Counted from the stretch's first letter, positions 9,401-17,563 are shown. The stretch: 47,009 nucleotides of DNA from an uncultured Eubacteriales bacterium (GCA_902789795.1 CADAPM010000024.1:1-47009), one strand, 5' to 3'. The notes: generated by a model from the letters alone, not told the origin. Numbers and translations are program-made.

Positions 9401-11081
9401 TGAACAGCACCCAGCCCGTCGGGGCCCCGATCAGCAGGAAGGCCAGGCAGCCGAACCAGCGCGGCGCTTGAGAGGTGAGCCCCGACCAGTTGCCGCCCGC
9501 CAGGAAGTAGAGGTTGCAGGCGTTGACAGTGGCATAGCCATAGTAGGACATGGTCTTGCCGTACAGCTCGAACAGCCAGGAAAGCCCGTGGCCCCAGCTG
9601 AAGGGCAGCACCACCGCCAGCGCGGCGACGATCAGCGCCGCAAAGCCGATCAGGAAATCGCGCAGCATGTTCTTCCTGCCCTCCGGGTCAGCCTTGACCT
9701 CCCGGAAGTGCAGGGCCAGGGCCACCAGACCCATGGGGCCGAACATCAGCGCCTGGGGCTTCATCAGCACCGCCAGCCCGTAGAAAGGCAGGGCCAGCGC
9801 CCAGTTTTTGCGCATGCCGTAGATCAGCGTCAGCACCAGGAAGAACATCATCACGCTGTCAGACTGCCCCCAGCCCGCACCGGTGAGCAGGATCAGCGGG
9901 TTGAACAGGATCAAAGCCGTTGCCGCCAGGACGAACACAGTCGGCTCGGTGCGGCCCTTCTTCCTGCCCTCCGCCGTCGTCATGGTGCGGTAGATCAGCC
10001 AGGCGGCCGCCAGATCCGCAATGATGGGCGGGAGCTTGATCATGAACTCCGTCACGCCCGTATCAAACCACAGCCCCAGCAGGCCCATAAAGCCCAGCAC
10101 CAGGATGTATCCGGGCGGGTAGTCGCAGATATACATCTGCCTGCGGACTTCGGGGTCCAGGTCCAGGCGGTAGAAGCTGCCGGGACCGTTCACCGCGGCC
10201 TCCGTGGCCCAGGCGGTGAAATCCCCCACGTCCACGTCATAGCCGTGCACCAGCACAGCGATCACTACACGAACCAGCAGCGCCAGCGCAAACAGCGCGA
10301 ACGCCCAGAGAGCGCCGGCCTCCAGCGGCTTTTGCCTGTCCGCGCGGCGCAGGGTGTACCAGATCATCCCGCCGTATACCGCCAGGGCCAGGAGCATCAG
10401 CAGGGAATCCCCCACCGCGCTCGCCCCCGCAGCGCCCTGATCCTCGCCGCTCGACGAATCCGAGCGCTCTACAAACCAGTTATGGGTCCTGTAGCCCTCC
10501 GGCACGGCCTCCACCTCGGTCAGGCTGAGGTTGCGGAACCAGGCTTCTCCTTTGGCCTCGCCCGAGTATCCGCCCAGGCGGGCAAATACCGTCACGGTGT
10601 GCTGATCCCCGCCCGTGCGGCCGTAAAAACGCACATGCTCCCACTCCGGCTGGTCGTACAGCGGTTCAGAGAAGGCATAGGGTCCCTCGACTGAGAGGTT
10701 GGCTCCCAGGCCGCCTTCAGCGCTGCACCGGATGTCCCCCTCCAGGCAGTACAATTTGCCCGGCTGCACGTCCACGATCTGGGCAAAGCGGGCGTCATTG
10801 GGCAGCAGGTTCGTGATATGCGCCGAGACCTGCCCGTCCTCCTCCGTCACCATCTCATACTGGGTGTAGGTGGACCGGCTGACATAGGCGTCCTCATACC
10901 AGCTGCCGCTGCCATGGGCGGCATAGTCCGCAAAGGTGCCGTCCTTCAGCAGGTTCTCCCCCGTCACCGTGGGAGACGCGCCCTTAGGCCAGAAAAGCGC
11001 AGCGAGCAGGATGGCAACCAGCACCAGTCCCGCCCAAATCCAGATGCGCTGCTTTTTCGGGATTCGATCTAAAAACTTCAT
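6486..11081 (-). CDS. Giant double GT-C membrane glycosyltransferase with acidic insert
   Basis: This 1,531-residue protein joins two GT-C modules. In order: a membrane anchor (about 11-30), a lectin/CBM-like extracellular domain (about 38-200), a first multi-pass GT-C domain (about 225-740; DVDVGDFTAWA and ICDYPPGYILVLGF), another membrane helix, an extremely Asp/Glu-rich stretch of about 90 residues (plus-strand 8280-8540), a discoidin-like domain (VVFDLGEELSDFRMLF) and a PMT/GT39-type catalytic domain with MYFDEIYHARTGYEHY (DE motif) and THPPLGKVMMS, ending in several helices. Such enzymes move sugars from polyprenyl-phosphate carriers to proteins or wall polymers outside the membrane; the acceptor is unknown. 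The start at 11081 (MKFLDRIPKK) has GGAG 5 nt upstream; longer starts run into yraN. It lies 22 nt behind yraN in the rbgA-rnhB-yraN unit. Confidence 0.88.
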   Translation of the reverse strand: MKFLDRIPKKQRIWIWAGLVLVAILLAALFWPKGASPTVTGENLLKDGTFADYAAHGSGSWYEDAYVSRSTYTQYEMVTEEDGQVSAHITNLLPNDARFAQIVDVQPGKLYCLEGDIRCSAEGGLGANLSVEGPYAFSEPLYDQPEWEHVRFYGRTGGDQHTVTVFARLGGYSGEAKGEAWFRNLSLTEVEAVPEGYRTHNWFVERSDSSSGEDQGAAGASAVGDSLLMLLALAVYGGMIWYTLRRADRQKPLEAGALWAFALFALALLVRVVIAVLVHGYDVDVGDFTAWATEAAVNGPGSFYRLDLDPEVRRQMYICDYPPGYILVLGFMGLLGLWFDTGVTEFMIKLPPIIADLAAAWLIYRTMTTAEGRKKGRTEPTVFVLAATALILFNPLILLTGAGWGQSDSVMMFFLVLTLIYGMRKNWALALPFYGLAVLMKPQALMFGPMGLVALALHFREVKADPEGRKNMLRDFLIGFAALIVAALAVVLPFSWGHGLSWLFELYGKTMSYYGYATVNACNLYFLAGGNWSGLTSQAPRWFGCLAFLLIGAPTGWVLFRQRQDLKRALIPLAALCAAAVLALLGLVLPLSWEFWSTALMILVIALSLVLCYQAGELRHLPLYGGLLMTGLFAMGGMMHERYLFPAVPLLLWAWWIEKDDRILLTAFLATVGCFLNVGCVLSRNQRIGGAGGHLTIPQIGHASDMGLLEYLSALLNVCAFSLACWIGCERVFTDFEPWKLPARKAASADADAVENTASGTERISLGDKIVEEELSASCAKRKLDKKDWLLILAITVAYAALAFYNLGSTTSPQNGYEFHARYEPNSAYTAASETEAVPAEASAVPEDTEEDTSDLHDHDETYFEDVEDLDAFFASMGLSEVDPSLWDEEDPEWEGEFGPEDWYDEEDYDDWEEYPEEEDWDDEYGEENAYDEQILITESVVFDLGEELSDFRMLFIGGVHQYDCGFTVETSSDGENWGQAYRCDMDIGNLFQWFYVRSNRGTKGLSLYGRYVRLTPQDAGLTLMEVLFRDAEGNVLPVASAVSSMDHDVSALIDEQDTLQGEPGWYNSMYFDEIYHARTGYEHYVGMSPYETTHPPLGKVMMSWCIAIFGMTPFAWRFPGTLAGVLMLPGLYLMARLLFKKRRYAVLCVLMLALDTLHYTQTRLATIDSFVVLFIIWSYYFMFRWMFADFFGRPLWKTLVPLALSGLMMGLAVASKWTGCYAGVGLAILFFISVGRRWYVIRRAKASDAQDERAAAARERGMGRLLITVASCFIWFVGIPAAIYYASYIPYFAPNGGVTLKRIIQAAEGMLSYHSSPGLGMDHPYYSPWYEWPFAMVKPMYYASDRYEPAGYATTILAFGNIGVWWVGFACMILTLIALLTKQTKGLGCGYLPDAPAAFLAPAGEYDRRPLMLVIAFLAQYLPWTLVPRGTYIYHYFPSVPFIILSTGLIFEYLEGWLCSEAVYRAGADGKAGEKLTAVRKKAERKALILMVVYLVIVAALFIAFFPYASGLTVPTGWLDAMNWFGNLYY

Positions 11082-11103
11082 AGGATCTCCGTGATTATTG
11101 TGT

Positions 11104-11424
11104 TCAAAATGCGCCTTTGATGACGCGGAAGCCCGCGTCGCTCTCCTCCAGGATATCAAAACGGCATTCCGTCAGGCCGTGCTCCTGCATGTAGGCCTCG
11201 GCGGCCGTGCGCAGATGGTTAGTCTTTTTATTGTCCACCCGGCTGGCGCCCTCCCCCAGGCGGGGCGAGCTCTTGACCTCCACAAAAACGGTCAAGCCCT
11301 GCTCCTCGGCCACCAGGTCGATCTCTCCGCCGCCCCCGCGCCAGCGCAGGTAGCGGATCTTATATCCCCGGCGGCGGAGCCAGGCCACCGCCCGCAGCTC
11401 CGCTAATACGCCCCGGCTGTTCAT
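11104..11424 (-). CDS. yraN: YraN/UPF0102 family nuclease-fold protein
   Basis: A 106-residue protein of the UPF0102 family, a restriction-endonuclease-like fold of unproven function often encoded beside rnhB. GEIDLVAEEQGLTVFVEVKS at about residues 33-52 carries the Asp and Glu-x-Lys (EVK) residues of the PD-(D/E)XK core, and the N-terminal RGVLAELRAVAWLRRRGYKI matches the family. Its start overlaps the rnhB stop by 4 bp (ATGA), so the two are translationally coupled. Full length. Confidence 0.9.
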   Translation of the reverse strand: MNSRGVLAELRAVAWLRRRGYKIRYLRWRGGGGEIDLVAEEQGLTVFVEVKSSPRLGEGASRVDNKKTNHLRTAAEAYMQEHGLTECRFDILEESDAGFRVIKGAF

Positions 11425-12035
11425 ACGAAATGCGTGATGAAGCTCCTGCGGTGGAGCGGGCAGGGCCCGTATTCCCGCAGGGCCTCGATATGTTCCTTGG
11501 TGCCGTAGCCCTTATGCCGCGCAAAGCCATACATGGGGTACAGCCGGTCCGCGTCCAGCATCTGCCTGTCACGGGTCACCTTGGCCACGATGCTGGCCGC
11601 GGCGATGGAATAGCTCAGGGCGTCGCCGTGAATGATGCCCCGTTCCTCGCCGTCCAGGCCCAGCCCGGACACGGCGTCGATCAGGTAGATCTGTGCCTTC
11701 GCCCCGGCTGCCGCCTGCTTCATGGCGGCCTTGGTGGCATTCAGGATATTCACCCGGTCGATTTTCTCCGGGGACGCCATGCCGACGCCCACATAACGGG
11801 CGACGCGCAGGATCTCCTCATAGACCTCGTCGCGGCGCTTTTCGCTCAGCTTTTTGCTGTCATCCACCCATTCGATCAGGGGCTCCGGCGGCATGACCAC
11901 GCAGGCGGCCACCACATTGCCCGCCAGGGGCCCGCGGCCTGCCTCGTCCATGCCCGCGAACACGATGCCTTGCTCCCACAGCGGGCGGTCCGTGGCGCAC
12001 AGGGTCTCCAGCCTCGCCTGACGCCGCGCGTTCAT
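11421..12035 (-). CDS. rnhB: Ribonuclease HII
   Basis: RNase HII cuts the RNA strand of RNA-DNA hybrids and starts removal of single ribonucleotides from DNA. The 204-residue protein has GMDEAGRGPLAG (about 28-39) with the first catalytic Asp-Glu pair, DDSKKLSEKRR, LIDAVSG with the third acidic residue, and HGDALSYSIAAASIVAKVTRD with the fourth. Full length. Its start overlaps the rbgA stop by 4 bp and its stop overlaps the yraN start by 4 bp, the same rbgA-rnhB order as ylqF-rnhB in other Bacillota. Confidence 0.95.
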   Translation of the reverse strand: MNARRQARLETLCATDRPLWEQGIVFAGMDEAGRGPLAGNVVAACVVMPPEPLIEWVDDSKKLSEKRRDEVYEEILRVARYVGVGMASPEKIDRVNILNATKAAMKQAAAGAKAQIYLIDAVSGLGLDGEERGIIHGDALSYSIAAASIVAKVTRDRQMLDADRLYPMYGFARHKGYGTKEHIEALREYGPCPLHRRSFITHFV

Positions 12036-12880
12036 GCTTCGACCTCCGGCGCGCTCTCCAGGGTGATGCGGCCCAGCTTGCCGCCCCGGAACTCATCCAG
12101 CACCACCCGGGCCGCGCGCTCCTCGTCGGGCTGGTTGCCCTTCAGCAGGAAGCCCCGGCCAAAGCACACCGCGTCCAGCAGCGCCTGACCCTGCAGGGTG
12201 TCGTCGCTCACCTTGAAGCGCGCCGTCACCGCTTCGGGCTTGACCTCCATCATATCGTTGAGCAGGCTGATTGCCAGGGCATAGATGTCCTGGATGTCAT
12301 CCCGCACCGCCGCGATATAGGACAGGCGCAGCGCGGCCTTCTGGTCGTCCAGCCGCGGCCAGAGCAGGCCGGGCGTATCCAGGATCTCCAGGTAGGGCGA
12401 GACGCGCACCCACTGGTTGGCCCGGGTGACGCCGGGACGGTCCGAGACCTCCCGGACCGCGCTGCCGTAGAGGCGGTTGATCAGGGTCGACTTGCCCACG
12501 TTGGGCACGCCCACCACGATGGCCCGCACCGTCTTGCGCACACCCTTCTCCTGGGCGCGCTCCACCTTCTCCTGGGCCTCCGCCTGGATCATGCGCAGCA
12601 CCTGCTTATACTGCCGGTTCACGTCGATGGCGGCGGCCCTGAGCCCTTTCGCGCGGAAAAACCTGAGCCACTTCGCGGTCTCGGCCTCGTCGGCCAGGTC
12701 GCTCTTCTGCATGATCAGCAGGTGGTTCTTCTGCCGGATGATCCCTTTCAGGTCCGGATTGCGGCTGGACTTGGGCAGACGCGCGTCGCACAGCTCCACG
12801 ATCACGTCCGCCTTGGCGACCTGATCGTTCAATTGCCGTTTGGCTTTCGCCATGTGTCCCGGATACCAGTTGATGTCCAT
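12032..12880 (-). CDS. rbgA: Ribosome biogenesis GTPase RbgA/YlqF
   Basis: RbgA is a circularly permuted GTPase needed for late assembly of the 50S subunit in Bacillota. The 282-residue product starts MDINWYPGHMAKAKRQL, the family's N-terminus; the permuted order is visible as G4-like MQKSDLAD first, then the P-loop GVPNVGKSTLIN, then DTPGLLWP (G3). The C-terminal domain is present. The ATG at 12880 has GGAGGAG about 6 nt upstream; an upstream GTG-type extension is not supported. First gene of rbgA-rnhB-yraN-glycosyltransferase. Confidence 0.95.
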   Translation of the reverse strand: MDINWYPGHMAKAKRQLNDQVAKADVIVELCDARLPKSSRNPDLKGIIRQKNHLLIMQKSDLADEAETAKWLRFFRAKGLRAAAIDVNRQYKQVLRMIQAEAQEKVERAQEKGVRKTVRAIVVGVPNVGKSTLINRLYGSAVREVSDRPGVTRANQWVRVSPYLEILDTPGLLWPRLDDQKAALRLSYIAAVRDDIQDIYALAISLLNDMMEVKPEAVTARFKVSDDTLQGQALLDAVCFGRGFLLKGNQPDEERAARVVLDEFRGGKLGRITLESAPEVEA

Positions 12881-12930
12881 AAAACTCTCCTCCAGCGGCT
12901 GGAACAACTGTCCTGCCCAGCCGTGTCAAC

Positions 12931-12959
12931 ATGATACCATGATTTGCGCAAAAAGGCAA
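12931..12959 (-). promoter_or_regulatory. Possible promoter of the rbgA operon
   Basis: Minus-strand TTGCCT (12954-12959), 17 bp, TATCAT (12931-12936), about 50 nt before rbgA. A moderate consensus match. Confidence 0.45.
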
Positions 12960-13004
12960 AAGGATGTGGGGCGTTTTTACAGATTGGTTACAAACAATCA
13001 AAAC

Positions 13005-13035
13005 GCCGGCCTGATCAATACAATATCAGGCCAGC
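13005..13035 (-). terminator. Terminator of the brnTA operon
   Basis: ATCAGGCC (13025-13032) pairs with GGCCTGAT (13008-13015); on the minus strand the stem is followed by GGCGTTTTG. It starts about 30 nt after the brnA stop. Confidence 0.65.
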
Positions 13036-13060
13036 GCAGCAGTATTCGCTTTGAATACCA

Positions 13061-13270
13061 TCAGGTCCACGACAGGTTGAGCTGGCGCTTATTCCGCACA
13101 CAATCCGCCAGATACAGGTTGATCAGCGTCTGATACGGGATGCCGCTTATAAGGGCCTGCTCTTTAAAATACTTGATCGTGTCCACGTCCAGATTGATGG
13201 TCACCTGGCTTTTCAGCTTTTTGGCGTAAGGATTGGGCTTCGCCTTTGAAAAATCATATTCTTCCCGCAT
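13061..13270 (-). CDS. brnA: BrnA/CopG-like antitoxin
   Basis: A 69-residue protein with a short basic N-terminal tail (YDFSKAKPNPYAKKLKSQ) and a ribbon-helix-helix-like segment (VTINLDVDTIKYFKEQALIS). BrnA-type antitoxins neutralise the partner toxin by complex formation and bind the operon promoter. It is encoded 15 nt downstream of brnT, the usual toxin-first order of brnTA. The palindrome over the promoter is the likely binding site. No ribbon-helix-helix residues appear missing. Confidence 0.85.
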   Translation of the reverse strand: MREEYDFSKAKPNPYAKKLKSQVTINLDVDTIKYFKEQALISGIPYQTLINLYLADCVRNKRQLNLSWT

Positions 13271-13285
13271 GTTTTGCTACCTCCT

Positions 13286-13561
13286 CTAAACGTAGTACCC
13301 GGCTTCGGTCTTGGTGGCTTTTCGGGCAGAGATGATCCGTATCACGGTATCCGACGCCCGATAGCAGTGACAGACGATCAGAAGATTCGCCCGCGAGCTC
13401 ATTCCAAGTATGATGAACCGGTCTTCATCAATGGAATGCTCCGGATCGTCGATCACCAAAGCTCGATCATCATAGAAAACAGTTTGCGCTTCTTCAAACG
13501 ACACTTTGTGCTTGATTTTGTTGATCGCATTCTTGTGTTCATCCCATTCAAAAGTCAGCAT
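13286..13561 (-). CDS. brnT: BrnT-family ribonuclease toxin
   Basis: A 91-residue BrnT toxin: FEWDEHKNAINKIKHKVSFEEA at the N-terminus, an F-D/E-W-D-x-x-K-N signature, then VFYDDRALVIDD, ERFIILG-like DRFIILGMSS, and RIISARKATKTEAGYY at the end, where the Arg-rich ISAR motif belongs to the RelE-like RNase core. In Brucella BrnT is an RNase that halts translation. The ATG at 13561 has GGAGGAG about 8 nt upstream. It appears intact, so an active module is likely. Confidence 0.92.
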   Translation of the reverse strand: MLTFEWDEHKNAINKIKHKVSFEEAQTVFYDDRALVIDDPEHSIDEDRFIILGMSSRANLLIVCHCYRASDTVIRIISARKATKTEAGYYV

Positions 13562-13587
13562 ATTCCACTCCTCCGCATTCGGCTTGG

Positions 13588-13608
13588 AATAATTATATTA
13601 TAATTATT
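13588..13608. promoter_or_regulatory. Operator-like palindrome of brnTA
   Basis: AATAATTATA (13588-13597) and TATAATTATT (13599-13608) form a perfect palindrome around one central base. It overlaps the -10 box of the brnTA promoter, the position expected for autorepression by a BrnA-containing complex. Confidence 0.75.
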
Positions 13609-13625
13609 ATATAGTTATATGTCAA
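13597..13625 (-). promoter_or_regulatory. Promoter of brnTA
   Basis: Minus-strand TTGACA (13620-13625), 17-bp spacer, TATAAT (13597-13602), a perfect sigma-A consensus, 36 nt ahead of brnT. Confidence 0.88.
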
Positions 13626-13772
13626 GCATCCATAGCTGCCATTTGATATCGTTGACCAAAAGCAAAGCAAAATGCAGGAAAACGGACCTCACTGCCGTAT
13701 TATTTACAGAAAGATAAGTCCTGCATCTGACAGTACCCACCACGGCACCGCCCATCGGGCAAGGAGGCAGCT

Positions 13773-15728
13773 ATGCGCTATAACAAGTCGATCCCCATAT
13801 TGGCCTTATTGATCCTGTGTTTGTGTTTCCAGACAGTCACCTGTTCAGCGGATGGAGGCGCGGTCGAGGACGCGATGTCGTTCTTTTCCGGCCTGACCGG
13901 GCATATCGCGTTCCAGCTTCCCGGCCTTCCGGAGCTGATCGAGGAGAATGATTATCCGGGCGGATGGACGAACAGCCGCCAGCTGATGGGCACCTGCGTC
14001 GGGGACGGCGCGGAATACCAGCTGCACGTGGCGGATGTTGCCCCGCTGGTCGAATACTTCAAAACCCATTACCCTGACGACACAGAAGATCAGCACCGGC
14101 TGCAGGCGCTGATGAATTACGGCATGTTCATCCCCAACACCTACGGTATTGAGGTCGGCGACGTGAGCCCGCACGGCAGCAGGGAAACGGGCAATCTGTG
14201 GGTGGACCTGAGCTTTACCTATAAGGATGATCCGAAGACCCCATATTACGGCCGGTTCCTGCTGGACGGTACCCAGGCGGTCTGCCTGATCATCGAAGAA
14301 TGCGAGCATACCGACGCGGTGCTGAAGGCCCTGAGATTCGTGACTGGCGCGGAATACGACGAGCTCAACGCGCAGAAGTCGCTCCCGACGTACCGGAAGC
14401 TGCGGGGGCTTGAAATGACCTTCCCCGCGCCGCCCGTGGAAAAGCCGGGTGAGCAGGGCACGGAGCGGCTGGCCTGCTTTGCCGCGGATTTCAGCTTCAT
14501 CCAGGTGCAGTTCAATCCCGTAGGACTGGGGATCAACCTCTCGGGGGACGAACTCAAGGATGCCCTGATCACCATCGCCCAGGACCGCATGCTGGTCCCC
14601 TACGGGAACAAAGACGTGCTGGATCCCGTGGTGTCCCAGCCTACGGACCATACCGCCTGTCTGAGCTTCTCCTTTATGAACACGAATAACTTTGGCGAGT
14701 ACGGGCAAAGGATGCTCGGCCGCCTGTACGCGGGACAGTATGGCATCTGGTATGTCTATGCCGCTGACACCGAGACCGGCCGCGCCTTTTTGAGCAGCCT
14801 GCGACTTGAGGACGAAGCCGCCGCCCCCGCCAAAGAGCCGGCCATAGAGGAACAGGACGGCGCTGCCGATCTCCCCGGCTTCCGCAGCGCGCTCGAAAAG
14901 CTGATGACAGACAGCGCCCTCGGCTTCAGCTACAAGCCCGGCAACTTCTTCTGGTCTCAGGCGGTATTCTCCGGCGGGAAATGGCTGCGGGCCGTTTTCT
15001 CTCCGGACGCGTCAGCACCCGGCGCGGCCCTGATCAGCCTGGACAGCAGCGCGCCGGACGCCGCGATCCGGGAGGTGCGCATGCTGCGCTACGACTGGGA
15101 AGACGACAAGGACAGCTGGCTGACCTTCAGCCGCCTGTGCAGTCTCGCGCTCACCGGCAAGGATGAAGTCGAGCCCGAGCACCTGGCGCCCGAGGGCTCG
15201 GACCTGGTATATGACCGGATTATCCTGACGCCGTCGGGAGAGATCCCGCCGCTGCGCGAGGATATACCCTTCCCGGATGGGCAGGACATCGCGGAGCTCA
15301 CCGACAGCGGCGTCACCCTTGCCATGCTGGAAACCAGAATGAACGAGCTGGCGGAAGAAACGCCCCTCTCGTCCATCGGCACCTATAACGGTGTCCGCCT
15401 CTACACCTTCGGCGATCAGGCCGGCCTGATGGTGTACACCGACGGGGACGACGAAAACGCCGAGATCACGATGATCATTGTCTATGGACAGGAGCCGGCG
15501 GCCGCGCCTTACGTCATGTATGGCACGATGACAGCGTTTGGCGCCATGACCGGGATGTCGCCGGAAGAGTTCGTCACGACCTCCTATGTGCTGATGGAGA
15601 GCCCCATGTGGAACCAGTTGGCAGACCTGTGGCCGCTGCTTTGCAGCGGCGACGTATGCGCACACCTGCAGGAGACCGACACGGAGGACAGCTGGAGCCC
15701 CATGGGCTTCGTGAACGGAAGGCCCTGA
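13773..15728 (+). CDS. Exported protein of unknown function
   Basis: I do not recognise this 651-residue protein. Residues 1-27 form a signal peptide: basic start MRYNKS, a hydrophobic run through LALLILCLCF, and a cut region near TCSADGG; the Cys lacks a good lipobox, so a secreted rather than lipidated form is favoured. The rest is acidic and rich in aromatic residues. Two similar halves may exist, since ALRFVTGAEYDE (about residue 190) and SLRLEDEAAAP (about 345) end comparable segments. A linker rich in Ala, Pro and Glu sits near residue 350. AAGGAGG precedes the ATG by 5 nt. It stands alone; the downstream peptidase has its own promoter. Coding is well supported by codon pattern and length, function is not. 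Confidence 0.75.
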   Translation: MRYNKSIPILALLILCLCFQTVTCSADGGAVEDAMSFFSGLTGHIAFQLPGLPELIEENDYPGGWTNSRQLMGTCVGDGAEYQLHVADVAPLVEYFKTHYPDDTEDQHRLQALMNYGMFIPNTYGIEVGDVSPHGSRETGNLWVDLSFTYKDDPKTPYYGRFLLDGTQAVCLIIEECEHTDAVLKALRFVTGAEYDELNAQKSLPTYRKLRGLEMTFPAPPVEKPGEQGTERLACFAADFSFIQVQFNPVGLGINLSGDELKDALITIAQDRMLVPYGNKDVLDPVVSQPTDHTACLSFSFMNTNNFGEYGQRMLGRLYAGQYGIWYVYAADTETGRAFLSSLRLEDEAAAPAKEPAIEEQDGAADLPGFRSALEKLMTDSALGFSYKPGNFFWSQAVFSGGKWLRAVFSPDASAPGAALISLDSSAPDAAIREVRMLRYDWEDDKDSWLTFSRLCSLALTGKDEVEPEHLAPEGSDLVYDRIILTPSGEIPPLREDIPFPDGQDIAELTDSGVTLAMLETRMNELAEETPLSSIGTYNGVRLYTFGDQAGLMVYTDGDDENAEITMIIVYGQEPAAAPYVMYGTMTAFGAMTGMSPEEFVTTSYVLMESPMWNQLADLWPLLCSGDVCAHLQETDTEDSWSPMGFVNGRP

Positions 15729-15806
15729 AACGGCTGACCGCATAAAGATTTTTTTCTCCAAGCGTTCAAATCCTTCAAAAAAACAGTAGCGTTCATGCAA
15801 ATCCTG

Positions 15807-15815
15807 TGCTATAAT
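15807..15815 (+). promoter_or_regulatory. Extended -10 promoter for the peptidase-efp unit
   Basis: TGCTATAAT, an extended -10 (TG-N-TATAAT), about 67 nt before the peptidase start. No good -35 box is visible, as is usual for extended -10 promoters. Confidence 0.6.
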
Positions 15816-15882
15816 ACGGTGTCATGCTTCCTGAAACTTGAAAAGGGAGCTGAGATCTTCCGACAAGAAGGGAAATGAACGC

Positions 15883-16953
15883 ATGAAGTCAAGAGCAGAA
15901 CGGATCATTGAGCTGGCCCAGCTCGGCCCCAATGAAGCCATCTATCTGACGAAACCCAGTAATATGTTCTATGTCTCCGGCTACACCGGAGAAGGCGCCG
16001 TGATCATCGGCCACGGCTTCTGCGCCGTTGTGACCGACTCCCGCTATACCGAGCAGGTCACCCGCCAGGCACCCGGCTTCGAAGTGCTGGAGATCAAGAC
16101 CGGCCAGCGCCACGCCGCTCTGGCCTGCGAGTACCTGACCGGTCATCATGTGGACACCGTGCGCTTTGAGGCGGACGAAGTGACCGTCAAGGCCTTCGAA
16201 AACATGAAGCTGGATATGCCCGGCTTCACCCTGACCGAGCTCAAGGGCGAGCCCGAGCAGGTGCGCCGCATCAAGGAGCCCTCCGAGATCGCGCTGATCC
16301 GCGAGGCCTGCGATATCTCCTGCAAAGCGCTCACCAACATCCTGCCCATCTTCAAGGAGGACATCAGCGAAACGGATCTCCGCATCGCCCTGGAGTTTGA
16401 AATGCTCAAGCTGGGCGCGGACGGCCTTGCCTTCGACACCATCGTGGCCTCCGGCGAAAACGGCTCCCTGCCCCATGCCATTCCCGGCCCGCGCAAGCTG
16501 AAAAAGGGCGACATGATCACCCTGGACTTCGGCGCGCGCAAGGGCGGCTATGACGCGGACATGACCCGTACCGTCGCTTTGGGCGAGCCCAGCGCGGAGC
16601 TCAAAAAGATCTACGGCATCGTGCTCGAGGCGCAGCAGACCTGCCAGGACGCCATGCACGCGGGCCTGGTGGCCAGCGACGTGGACAAGATTTCCCGCGA
16701 CATCATCGGCGGCGCGGGCTACGGCAAGTACTACGGCCACGGCCTGGGCCACAGCGTGGGCATCGACATCCATGAGAACCCGCGCCTCTCCCCCGTCTGC
16801 CACGACATCCTGACCGAGAACACCACCATGACGGTGGAGCCCGGCATCTACGTCCCCGGCGTGGGCGGCGTACGCATCGAAAATACCTGTGTCATCGGCG
16901 CAGAACAGTCCGAGACGCTCGTATGGTTCACGAAGGATCTGCTGATCCTCTGA
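15883..16953 (+). CDS. Xaa-Pro aminopeptidase-like M24B peptidase
   Basis: A 356-residue cytosolic M24B peptidase, the YqhT/PepQ type that removes residues in front of proline. An N-terminal creatinase-like domain (about 1-125) precedes the pita-bread catalytic domain. The dimetal ligands are visible: Asp in TLDFGARKGGYDADMTRT (two Asp), His in GHGLGHSVGIDIHENPRLS, Glu in TVEPGIYVPG, and Glu in GVRIENT. The ATG at 15883 has GAAGGG upstream and gives MKSRAERIIELAQLG; the in-frame start at 15838 has none. It is followed 52 nt later by efp, the same peptidase-efp pairing as yqhT-efp in Bacillus; both act on proline-related problems (cleavage of Xaa-Pro, and translation of polyproline). Confidence 0.93.
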   Translation: MKSRAERIIELAQLGPNEAIYLTKPSNMFYVSGYTGEGAVIIGHGFCAVVTDSRYTEQVTRQAPGFEVLEIKTGQRHAALACEYLTGHHVDTVRFEADEVTVKAFENMKLDMPGFTLTELKGEPEQVRRIKEPSEIALIREACDISCKALTNILPIFKEDISETDLRIALEFEMLKLGADGLAFDTIVASGENGSLPHAIPGPRKLKKGDMITLDFGARKGGYDADMTRTVALGEPSAELKKIYGIVLEAQQTCQDAMHAGLVASDVDKISRDIIGGAGYGKYYGHGLGHSVGIDIHENPRLSPVCHDILTENTTMTVEPGIYVPGVGGVRIENTCVIGAEQSETLVWFTKDLLIL

Positions 16954-17005
16954 TCGGCTGCCTTATATACAATCCATCTACAACTGAAACGGAGGAAACC
17001 AGCAA

Positions 17006-17563
17006 ATGATTACAGCAGGTGATTTCAAAAAAGGCATTACCATCGAATGGGATGGCGGCGTTTGGAACATCGTAGACTTCCAGCACGTAAAGCCCGGCAA
17101 GGGCGCGGCCTTCGTCCGCACCAAGATCAAGAACGTCATGACCGGCGCTGTGGTGGAACGCACCTTCAACCCCACCGACAAGATGCCCCGCGCCATCATC
17201 GACACCAAGGAAATGCAGTACCTGTACAATGACGGCGATCTGTTCTACTTCATGGATCCCGAGACCTACGAGCAGGAGCCCCTGAGCAAGGATGCCGTGG
17301 AAGAAGCGGTCAAGTACGTGAAAGAAAACATGAACGTGACCATCCGCTACTTCAAGGGCAAGGCTTTCTCCGTCGAAGCCCCGAACTTCGTGGATCTGGA
17401 AGTCACCCAGACCGAGCCCGGCTTCAAGGGCGACACCGCCTCCAACACCTACAAGCCCGCCACCGTGGAGACCGGTTACGAGCTGATGGTGCCGCTGTTC
17501 ATCAACATCGGCGACGTCATCAAGATCGACACCCGCAGCGGCGAGTATCTCAGCAGAGCCTGA
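17006..17563 (+). CDS. efp: Translation elongation factor P
   Basis: EF-P binds between the P and E sites of the ribosome and relieves stalling at consecutive prolines. The 185-residue protein has all three beta-barrel domains; Lys32 in [10 protein letters not shown] is at the tip of domain I, the position modified (5-aminopentanolylated) in Bacillus subtilis. The ending [18 protein letters not shown] is the family C-terminus. ACGGAGGAA precedes the ATG. It follows the M24B peptidase closely and is followed 14 nt later by the CD1247-like gene. Confidence 0.97.
   Translation: MITAGDFKKGITIEWDGGVWNIVDFQHVKPGKGAAFVRTKIKNVMTGAVVERTFNPTDKMPRAIIDTKEMQYLYNDGDLFYFMDPETYEQEPLSKDAVEEAVKYVKENMNVTIRYFKGKAFSVEAPNFVDLEVTQTEPGFKGDTASNTYKPATVETGYELMVPLFINIGDVIKIDTRSGEYLSRA

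Noticed and set aside
7110-10694. Open frame of 1,194 codons on the plus strand opposite the glycosyltransferase
   Set aside because: It is the codon-aligned shadow of a GC-rich gene: His/Gln/Arg/Gly-rich, no domains, no ribosome site. The minus-strand frame has clear motifs.
13773-15728. Lipoprotein assignment for the exported protein
   Set aside because: The Cys in TVTCSAD lacks a proper lipobox (Leu/Ala-x-Gly/Ala-Cys), so an ordinary signal peptide was preferred.
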